A stretch of DNA of 6,247 nt from assembly GCA_946480125.1 (NCBI GenBank), contig CAMLIY010000183.1:1-6247 (forward strand), in the 5' to 3' direction. Source of the DNA: an uncultured Asticcacaulis sp. GTDB lineage: Bacteria; Pseudomonadota; Alphaproteobacteria; Caulobacterales; Caulobacteraceae. The notes under the pieces are model-generated. The model had not been told where the DNA came from. It searched no databases and was given only the letters and a program-made list of their open reading frames with translations. The position numbers and the translations under genes are program-made. Of this stretch, positions 1 through 3,849 are shown in pieces. Each line of letters starts with the position of its first letter. Within the stretch, counting starts at the first letter, position 1.

Positions 1-93
1 ATCCGTGCCCGCCGCTCGCAGACGTGCCTTCACCTTGTTGACTTCTTCGAAGACATAGGGAGGCAGGCGGCGGATACGGTAAAAGTCACGCAT
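1..93 (-). CDS. Class I/II aminotransferase, N-terminal fragment (AlaC / LL-diaminopimelate aminotransferase-like)
   Basis: Only the first 31 codons are present; the gene continues beyond the left edge. The peptide starts MRDFYRIRRLPPYVFEEVNK. The words RIRRLPPYVF and EVNKVKARLRAAG are what I recognise as the start of the alphaproteobacterial aminotransferase group annotated as LL-diaminopimelate aminotransferase or alanine transaminase AlaC. In those proteins this stretch precedes the DLGMGNPD segment. These are cytosolic PLP enzymes that move amino groups between amino acids and 2-oxo acids. The ATG at 93 is chosen because the family usually starts just before this segment and an in-frame TGA lies 39-42 nt upstream. 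The Shine-Dalgarno sequence is weak. The PLP lysine and all active-site residues lie outside the window, so the exact substrate cannot be judged. The gene lies downstream of the MFS gene on the same strand, separated by the inverted-repeat element. Confidence 0.8.
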   Translation of the reverse strand, partial: MRDFYRIRRLPPYVFEEVNKVKARLRAAGTD

Positions 94-221
94 GACGAAC
101 TCAGAGCCTTTTGGCAGGAGGAATGGGACCGCTCATATGGCCCATCACGATTCGTTTGTCATCCCGCCAAGGCCATTTTTTTCGGAATATTTTGCACAAA
201 TGTCGGATAATTTCCTATACG

Positions 222-240
222 CGCCATGTATCGCATGGCG
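222..240. repeat. Small perfect inverted repeat (7-bp arms, 5-nt loop)
   Basis: CGCCATG (222-228) and CATGGCG (234-240) are exact inverted copies around the loop TATCG. It abuts the outer edge of the larger 240-391 inverted repeat and lies about 130 bp upstream of the aminotransferase start. There is no T run on either side, so it does not look like an intrinsic terminator. It may be an operator or chance. The rest of 94-239 shows no convincing gene; possible -10-like AT-rich words around 184-214 could serve the aminotransferase, but I cannot fix a promoter. Confidence 0.35.
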
Positions 241-391
241 AAGTAAGAAACCCCACCACCATTTCGCTGCGCTTATGGTCCCCCTCCCCGACAAGCGGGG
301 AGGCTTAATTCTTTTTGTTCCTCCCCGCTTGTCGGGGAGGGGGACCGCACGAACGCGAAGCGTGAGATGTGGTGGTGGGGTATCTTACTTC
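240..391. repeat. 152-bp composite inverted-repeat element (REP/MITE-like intergenic palindrome)
   Basis: Two nested sets of arms are visible. The outer arms, 240-261 and 370-391, match in inverted orientation at 21 of 22 positions and contain ACCCCACCACCA. The inner arms, 277-303 and 320-346, are exact 27-bp inverted copies around a 16-nt AT-rich loop (304-319). Each inner arm is itself a hairpin, CCTCCCCG-ACAAG-CGGGGAGG (283-303 and its mirror 320-340). The unmatched stretches 262-276 and 347-369 differ in length. No ORF in it is credible, so it would be non-autonomous. C-rich palindromes of this kind recur between genes in Caulobacterales as far as I recall, which I cannot verify here. The right end overlaps the last codon and stop of the MFS gene. 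No target-site duplication is obvious. As RNA it would form a very strong hairpin just after the MFS coding region. Confidence 0.85.
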
Positions 392-1590
392 AAGCTTTCA
401 CGCCGCCGGTTATCCAGCAACGACACAACCCAGATCACAAATCCACCCAAGGCCAGGCAGACACCGACATACCCCGTCTCGTTGAAAGCGGCGCCGCGGG
501 CGATCACCATTCCCGCCAGCAGAGGCCCAAGCGCATTGGCGAAATTGAACGCCGAATGATTGAGCGCCGCCGCCATGGTTTGGGCGTCGCCGGCCACATC
601 CATCAGCCGGGTTTGCAGCATGATCCCCAAGCCCCCGCCGCAACCGATCATGAACACGACTAGGCTGATCGCCCAGACATTATGGGCCGCGAACGGATAG
701 ACGGCGAGCCACACCGCGCTCCACAGCAGGCATAGCCCGATGGCCGGCATCTGCGCCTTGTCGGCCGCCCAGCCGCAAAATAAAGTGCCGGCCGTCATGC
801 CGATGCCAAAGATACACAGCACCACCGGCACAAAGCCGGCCGTCACATGGGTCACGGTCAGCAGGGTCGAGGCGACATAGGTATAGACGGCGAACATGCC
901 GCCGAAACCGATGGCGCCGATGCCGAGCGTCAGCCACACCTGGCCGCGCTTCAGGGCGCCCAGTTCGCGCATGGGATGGGCCTCAAGATCGCGCGCCTGC
1001 TTTGGCGCGAACATCCAGACGAGCCCCATGGTCAGAGCCGACAGCGCCGCCACCAGTCCGAAGCCCGCGCGCCAGCCCGTCACCTGCCCTATCCAGTTGG
1101 CTGCCGGCACACCAATCACCGTGGCGATGGTCAGACCCAGCATGATGCGCGCCACGGCCTGCGCCCGCTTTTCAACCGGCACAATCGACGCCCCGACCAA
1201 CGAAGCGACACCAAAATAGGCGCCGTGCGGCAGGCCACTGAGGAAGCGGAAGAACAGTATCCAGTGATAATCGGGCGCCAGGGCGCTCAGGCCGTTGGCG
1301 ATACCAAAGGTCAGCATCAGCATGATCAGCAGGAACTTGCGCGACAGCCGCGCCGCCAGCACGGCGATGGTCGGCGCCCCCACCACGACGCCCAGGGCAT
1401 AGGCGCTGATGACATGGCCCGCCGTGGCCGGATCGATATTCAGATCTTTCGAGAAATAGGGGAGCAGGCTCATGGTGGCGAATTCGGTGGTGCCGATGGC
1501 GAAACTGCCCATGGCGAGCGCAAACAGCACCACGCCCGGACGGCGCGCGGGTGCCGCTCTAACAATCGCGCCGGGGGCAAGATTTTCCAT
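385..1590 (-). CDS. MFS transporter, DHA1 family (YdhP/AraJ-like putative exporter)
   Basis: A 401-residue inner-membrane protein with about 12 hydrophobic segments and a short basic N-terminus. Numbered from the alternative GTG start (two residues longer), the visible signatures are GTTEF at 35-39 in TM1, the TM2-3 loop with GAPTIAVLAARLSRK at 73-87, RFLSGLPHGAYFG at 117-129, and a motif C-like GLTIATVIGVPAANWIG at 154-170. GTTEF followed by SAYALGVVVGAP is typical of E. coli YdhP and AraJ relatives, which are proton-driven exporters of sugars or drugs; the substrate is not predictable. I chose ATG at 1590, which has a GAG eight bases upstream; GTG at 1596 is possible but has no spaced Shine-Dalgarno. 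It follows ArsR (module A) after 96 nt on the same strand, so it may be co-regulated. The stop codon TAA (387-385) lies inside the inverted-repeat element. Confidence 0.92.
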   Translation of the reverse strand: MENLAPGAIVRAAPARRPGVVLFALAMGSFAIGTTEFATMSLLPYFSKDLNIDPATAGHVISAYALGVVVGAPTIAVLAARLSRKFLLIMLMLTFGIANGLSALAPDYHWILFFRFLSGLPHGAYFGVASLVGASIVPVEKRAQAVARIMLGLTIATVIGVPAANWIGQVTGWRAGFGLVAALSALTMGLVWMFAPKQARDLEAHPMRELGALKRGQVWLTLGIGAIGFGGMFAVYTYVASTLLTVTHVTAGFVPVVLCIFGIGMTAGTLFCGWAADKAQMPAIGLCLLWSAVWLAVYPFAAHNVWAISLVVFMIGCGGGLGIMLQTRLMDVAGDAQTMAAALNHSAFNFANALGPLLAGMVIARGAAFNETGYVGVCLALGGFVIWVVSLLDNRRRESLK

Positions 1591-1606
1591 CTTCACAACT
1601 CATGAC

Positions 1607-1631
1607 ACACACAAAAGAATGTGCTGTGTGT
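1607..1631. promoter_or_regulatory. CA/GT-rich inverted repeat upstream of the MFS gene
   Basis: ACACACA (1607-1613) and TGTGTGT (1625-1631) form an exact 7-bp inverted repeat with an 11-nt loop, overlapping the palindrome GTGTACAC (1628-1635). It sits 17 bp before the MFS start codon. The octamer TCATGACA occurs at both ends of this gap (1600-1607 and 1675-1682). I found no convincing -35/-10 pair on the minus strand here; TTGAAA at 1665-1660 lacks a matching -10. The gap may be a weak promoter or operator region, or only an operon spacer with simple sequence. Confidence 0.25.
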
Positions 1632-1686
1632 ACACGGACCTGTGACGGATTACGAGCCTTTTCAAAGTTACACATCATGACATCCC

Positions 1687-1995
1687 TCACGGCTCGACAT
1701 GGACCCGCAGTCTTTCCAGCGCGTCCTCCCACTGTCGTGAAATGATATCGAGATAACGCCGGGCGTCATCGAATCGATGCCGCTCAAGCTGCCATATCGT
1801 GGTGCGACCGAGACGCAGACAGGTGATCAATCCCGCCTTTTCCAGAACATGCAGGTGCTTGGTGACAGCCTGCCGGCTCATCTGCGCCTCACCGGTCAGG
1901 CTGACGATAGAGGCCGGCCCCGCGCGCAGTTGCTCGACCAGGGCCAACCGGGTTTCATCTCCCAGGGCTGCGAACAGAATGGCCTTATCGGGCAA
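1687..1995 (-). CDS. ArsR-family winged-helix transcriptional regulator (module A)
   Basis: A 102-residue cytoplasmic DNA-binding protein. The N-terminus LFAALGDETRLALVEQL (residues 7-23) is the usual ArsR helix pair. The HTH runs about 30-56, with the recognition helix at SRQAVTKHLHVLEKAGLI (40-57), and the wing is at RLGRTTIWQLE (61-71). The C-terminal helix RRYLDIISRQWEDALERL (79-96) matches ArsR proteins encoded beside SRPBCC genes. The metal-binding ELCVCDL motif is absent and there is a single Cys (59), so metal sensing is unlikely. The start is TTG at 1995, supported by GAGG six bases upstream; the frame has no ATG that would keep the conserved N-terminus. It overlaps the preceding SRPBCC gene by 11 nt (1985-1995), implying translational coupling. 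It probably represses its own operon through sites around 2467-2514 (inferred). Confidence 0.9.
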   Translation of the reverse strand: MPDKAILFAALGDETRLALVEQLRAGPASIVSLTGEAQMSRQAVTKHLHVLEKAGLITCLRLGRTTIWQLERHRFDDARRYLDIISRQWEDALERLRVHVEP

Positions 1996-2464
1996 GGTAA
2001 GCCTCGATCAATTTGGTCTGGGCTTCCCAGCCGCCGTCATTGGCGGTGAAGGCTTGGGCGCGGCGCTCAAGCGGGATATGCTCGAAGCCGGATTCCGTAA
2101 TCACCAGATGGACGCCCCCCTCCACTTCCGACAGAGTGAAAGTGCACAGCGTCATAGGTTCCTGGCTGTAATCATAGTCCTTTTCGACGCCGTAGGGATG
2201 CCAGTGAAACGAGAACCGCGTCTGAGGCGTGATTTCGCCGACAACAATATGGAACGGCGTGCCCTCATAGGGTTTCTGCATGGCCGCGATCTCGTCATTG
2301 ACGGCGGTTGGCACGATGATGCCACTCAGTTTTTCACCCGCCTTGAACGGTCCGTCGAAGCGGACACCAAACCACTGGCCAAATTCATCAGCATGACTAA
2401 TCGCCGCCCAGACCTTGCCGAGCGGGGCTTTCAAAGTGATCTCTTTGCGAATTTCATTTTGCAT
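1985..2464 (-). CDS. SRPBCC (AHSA1/START-fold) domain protein, module A
   Basis: A 159-residue soluble protein filling the whole AHSA1-type SRPBCC domain, a helix-grip fold with a deep hydrophobic cavity. Recognisable parts are the N-terminal strand EIRKEITLKAPLGKVWAAIS (4-23), WFGVRFDGPFKAGEKLSG (31-48), the strand TRFSFHWHP (82-90), TFTLSEVEGGVHLVITESGF (108-127) and the closing GGWEAQTKLIEAYL (144-157). The family binds small hydrophobic ligands or acts as cochaperone-like proteins; no ligand can be named. ATG at 2464 is preferred over an in-frame ATG at 2512 because it has AGGGAG seven bases upstream, matches the domain start, and the extra 16 codons would span the promoter. It is first in its operon, ahead of ArsR, which is the reverse of module B. 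Confidence 0.9.
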   Translation of the reverse strand: MQNEIRKEITLKAPLGKVWAAISHADEFGQWFGVRFDGPFKAGEKLSGIIVPTAVNDEIAAMQKPYEGTPFHIVVGEITPQTRFSFHWHPYGVEKDYDYSQEPMTLCTFTLSEVEGGVHLVITESGFEHIPLERRAQAFTANDGGWEAQTKLIEAYLAR

Positions 2465-2466
2465 CT

Positions 2467-2484
2467 GGCAACTCCCTGGTTGCC
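2467..2484 (-). promoter_or_regulatory. Perfect inverted repeat with the SRPBCC ribosome binding site in its loop
   Basis: Read on the minus strand this is GGCAAC-CAGGGA-GTTGCC: exact 6-bp arms around a six-base spacer. The Shine-Dalgarno AGGGAG (2477-2472) fills the spacer and first arm base, and the ATG follows at 2464. It could be a second operator for the ArsR of this module, since GTTGC/GCAAC half-sites recur at 2509-2514, or an mRNA hairpin presenting the ribosome site. The sequence alone cannot decide. Confidence 0.55.
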
Positions 2485-2485
2485 T

Positions 2486-2514
2486 TTTATACATTATGTA
2501 AACAATGCGCAACC
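2486..2514 (-). promoter_or_regulatory. Promoter and operator of the SRPBCC-ArsR operon (module A)
   Basis: A -10-like TATAAA lies at 2491-2486 with possible -35 words TTGCGC (2512-2507, 15-bp spacing) or GGTTGC (2514-2509, 17-bp spacing). Between them is the exact 11-bp palindrome TACATTATGTA (2490-2500). A wider inverted repeat, GGTTGC (2514-2509) and GCAACC (2483-2478), is centred within one base of it. A symmetric site covering the -10 and spacer is what a dimeric ArsR repressor would need. Transcription would start near 2479, leaving a short leader containing the Shine-Dalgarno. Confidence 0.6.
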
Positions 2515-2530
2515 AAAAAGCTGCCTTTTT
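2515..2530 (-). terminator. Weak terminator-like hairpin after the GFA gene
   Basis: AAAAAG-GCAG-CTTTTT on the minus strand (mirror-symmetric on the plus strand) directly follows the GFA stop codon, which it overlaps by two bases. The stem has a single G-C pair, so it would be a poor terminator by itself, but the A-stem-T layout and position between two transcription units are suggestive. It also lies just upstream of the module A promoter. Confidence 0.25.
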
Positions 2531-2942
2531 AATTCGGCGGCATGCGATCGAATCTCGTCATGCCTTCCGGATACACATCCCAGGCGTGGCCGGCTTCTGC
2601 CCAGGTGACAAACTGCGGTGTGAAAAGCTCAGGATTATCCAGACTGCCGGCGCGTACCAGGAAGGTGTCAGGCATATCCGGAAAGGTCATGTAGACCGGG
2701 CAACCGCAGCGCCGGCAAAACGCCGCCTCTTTCAGAGTGCCGCCATCTCCGCGAACACGCCACTGACCGGCATCGCCTGATCTGTCGACGGCTTCTGCCG
2801 GGAAGGCCAGGTAGGATGAGTGACCCGTACCGCTTTCACGCTGACATTGCCGGCACTGGCAATCAAACATCGCCAGGGGTTCAGCGGCAATGGTGTAGCG
2901 GACCGCGCGGCAGGCGCAGCCGCCGGTAAAGGATCGGTTCAT
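2529..2942 (-). CDS. GFA / CENP-V-fold zinc-binding protein
   Basis: A 137-residue cytosolic protein of the GFA family (named after glutathione-dependent formaldehyde-activating enzyme Gfa). All the zinc-ligand cysteines expected are present: GGCACRAVRY gives C9 and C11; DCQCRQCQRESG gives C28, C30 and C33; FCRRCGCP gives C76 and C79 (also C81). Length is normal for a single-domain member. True Gfa assists formation of S-hydroxymethylglutathione, but most relatives have no proven activity, so a formaldehyde or glutathione role is only a family-level possibility. ATG at 2942 has GGAG seven bases upstream. It follows the module B SRPBCC gene after 48 nt on the same strand, so it is probably the third gene of the ArsR-SRPBCC-GFA operon, with a small hairpin at 2977-2990 that could lower its expression. 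Confidence 0.92.
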   Translation of the reverse strand: MNRSFTGGCACRAVRYTIAAEPLAMFDCQCRQCQRESGTGHSSYLAFPAEAVDRSGDAGQWRVRGDGGTLKEAAFCRRCGCPVYMTFPDMPDTFLVRAGSLDNPELFTPQFVTWAEAGHAWDVYPEGMTRFDRMPPN

Positions 2943-2976
2943 ATGAACGCTCCATCTTCAAGGGGTAAAATGATAT

Positions 2977-2990
2977 GCGACGGCGGTCGC
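2977..2990 (-). terminator. Hairpin directly after the module B SRPBCC stop codon
   Basis: GCGAC-CGCC-GTCGC on the minus strand has exact 5-bp GC-rich arms and starts at the base right after the TGA (2993-2991). It is followed by ATATCATTTT, an imperfect T-rich tract. It could be a partial terminator or an RNA-stability element between SRPBCC and GFA. The poor T tract keeps confidence low. Confidence 0.3.
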
Positions 2991-3452
2991 TCAGGCCGTG
3001 CCCGCGGCTTCACCCAGGCGCGTGACGACCGTTTTCCAGCCGGCGCCCATTTTATCGAACGCGGTTTCATTCCTCGGCAGCTCAAAGCCGGAGTGAACCA
3101 GTCGAAGGCGCGTGCCGCCCTCTGCCGGTGTCAGGCTGAAACTGACAATGGTGTCCAGCTTAGAGCCATAGCCGATATTGGCATCGTCCCCGCCGCGCCA
3201 CGAAAAGGCCAGACGCTGATGGGCAACCACTTCCAGAACCTGGCAATAAATGGTGCCATCCCATTTGCCGCCCGGCGTCGTCTGAAACGTGAAAGTCTGC
3301 CCCACGACGGGCGCGAACCCCACAGGCGGCATCAGCCAGCGCGCCATAAAGTCGCCATCGGACAAGACCTTCCAGATCACCTGCGGCGAGTGCGGAAAAA
3401 CCTCATCAATCACAATATTTTGCAGGTCTGTTCTGAGCGTCATATCTGTCAT
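2991..3452 (-). CDS. SRPBCC (AHSA1-type) domain protein, module B
   Basis: A 153-residue soluble single-domain protein of the same family as the product of 1985-2464 but clearly diverged from it. Landmarks are the N-terminal strand IVIDEVFPHSPQVIWKVLSD (13-32), FMARWLMP (35-42), GQTFTFQT (51-58), W64 with GTIYCQVLEV (66-75), LAFSWRGG (81-88), TIVSFSLTPAEGGTRLRLVHSGF (101-123) and the closing GAGWKTVVTRLGEA (136-149). The SGF...GW pattern is typical of AHSA1-like proteins encoded next to ArsR genes. The ATG at 3452 overlaps the ArsR stop as ATGA (3449-3452) and has AAGGAG eight bases upstream; ATG three codons later is a less likely alternative. Its ligand is unknown. Coupled translation with ArsR suggests the two proteins share a signal or pathway. 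Confidence 0.93.
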   Translation of the reverse strand: MTDMTLRTDLQNIVIDEVFPHSPQVIWKVLSDGDFMARWLMPPVGFAPVVGQTFTFQTTPGGKWDGTIYCQVLEVVAHQRLAFSWRGGDDANIGYGSKLDTIVSFSLTPAEGGTRLRLVHSGFELPRNETAFDKMGAGWKTVVTRLGEAAGTA

Positions 3453-3793
3453 AGGCCGGACTCCTTGGGATCAATTTCACTTAGCAGCAGGCGCAGATCG
3501 CCGAAGCGCTCACGCCAGAACAGGCCATAGTGCTGCATCCAGTCAAACAGCGGCGCGAGGCCCTCAGGCTGCGCGCGATAATAGACCTTGCGCCCGTCGG
3601 GCCGTTCCGCCACCAGTCCGGCGGCTTTCAGCGTCTTGAGGTGTTGGGAAATGGCGCCTTGAGTCACGCCGCTGTCGTGCGTGAGATCGAAGACGGTAAT
3701 TTCATCGGCCCGGCTCAGCCGCTCATAAACCGCGCGTCGGGTCGGGTCTGAAATCGCCTTCAGGATGAGATCTATCGGAATAGGCTGGGTCAT
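3449..3793 (-). CDS. ArsR-family winged-helix transcriptional regulator (module B)
   Basis: A 114-residue DNA-binding protein. ILKAISDPTRRAVYERLSR (10-28) is the standard ArsR opening. The HTH runs about 32-61, with the recognition helix at TQGAISQHLKTLKAAGLV (44-61); the wing is at ERPDGRKVYYRAQPEGL (63-79), followed by a tryptophan-rich C-terminal helix FDWMQHYGLFWRERFGDL (83-100). That last helix is typical of ArsR proteins paired with SRPBCC genes. There is no cysteine at all, so it cannot be a thiol-metal sensor of the ArsR/SmtB alpha-3 type. The ATG at 3793 has no Shine-Dalgarno, and a promoter -10 ends only six bases before it, so translation is probably leaderless. Two tandem palindromes over the promoter suggest autorepression. 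Confidence 0.93.
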   Translation of the reverse strand: MTQPIPIDLILKAISDPTRRAVYERLSRADEITVFDLTHDSGVTQGAISQHLKTLKAAGLVAERPDGRKVYYRAQPEGLAPLFDWMQHYGLFWRERFGDLRLLLSEIDPKESGL

Positions 3794-3799
3794 GACAAC

Positions 3800-3828
3800 C
3801 CATTAGCAAGCGCTAATTCATTAGTCAA
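3800..3828 (-). promoter_or_regulatory. Promoter of the ArsR-SRPBCC-GFA operon (module B), probably giving a leaderless mRNA
   Basis: On the minus strand TTGACT (3828-3823) and TAATGG (3805-3800) are separated by exactly 17 bp, a good match to a sigma-70-type promoter. Only six bases (3799-3794) lie between the -10 and the ATG at 3793, so the expected start point falls on or within a base or two of the start codon. No ribosome binding site fits in that space. Confidence 0.7.
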
Positions 3829-3835
3829 TGCTAAT
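3802..3835. promoter_or_regulatory. Tandem operator: two 16-bp ATTAG-N6-CTAAT palindromes
   Basis: Site 1 is ATTAGCAAGCGCTAAT (3802-3817), whose 6-bp arms are exact. Site 2 is ATTAGTCAATGCTAAT (3820-3835), whose 5-bp arms are exact. The two share 11 of 16 bases in the same register and begin 18 bp apart, putting them on nearly the same helix face. Together they cover the -35, the spacer and most of the -10 of the module B promoter. This is the expected architecture for repression by the ArsR encoded just downstream; that assignment is inferred. Confidence 0.7.
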
Positions 3836-3849
3836 TAATTTTTCCCGCC

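Noticed and set aside
304..317. Plus-strand intrinsic terminator (hairpin 283-303 then a T-rich tract)
   Set aside because: No plus-strand gene lies upstream to terminate, and the tract CTTAATTCTTTTT is better explained as the loop of the larger palindrome.
240..391. CRISPR repeat or att site
   Set aside because: There are only two inverted arms, with no direct repeat-spacer periodicity and no integrase or tRNA nearby.
92..663. Plus-strand open frames over the left intergenic region and the MFS 3' end
   Set aside because: They read through the inverted-repeat element and antisense to the MFS gene, give low-complexity translations rich in P, R and H, and match no family. AGGAGG near 116-121 is too close to the ATG that follows.
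847..1605. Plus-strand open frame of 252 codons
   Set aside because: It is antisense to the MFS gene, with a His/Arg/Gln-rich composition typical of the complementary frame of a GC-rich membrane protein gene.
2465..2512. Sixteen-residue N-terminal extension of the module A SRPBCC
   Set aside because: It would translate the promoter and operator region, whereas ATG 2464 has a well-placed AGGGAG and fits the domain start.
1799..3530. Long plus-strand open frames antisense to the SRPBCC, ArsR and GFA genes
   Set aside because: Their minus-strand counterparts have clear family motifs and ribosome binding sites; the plus-strand products do not.
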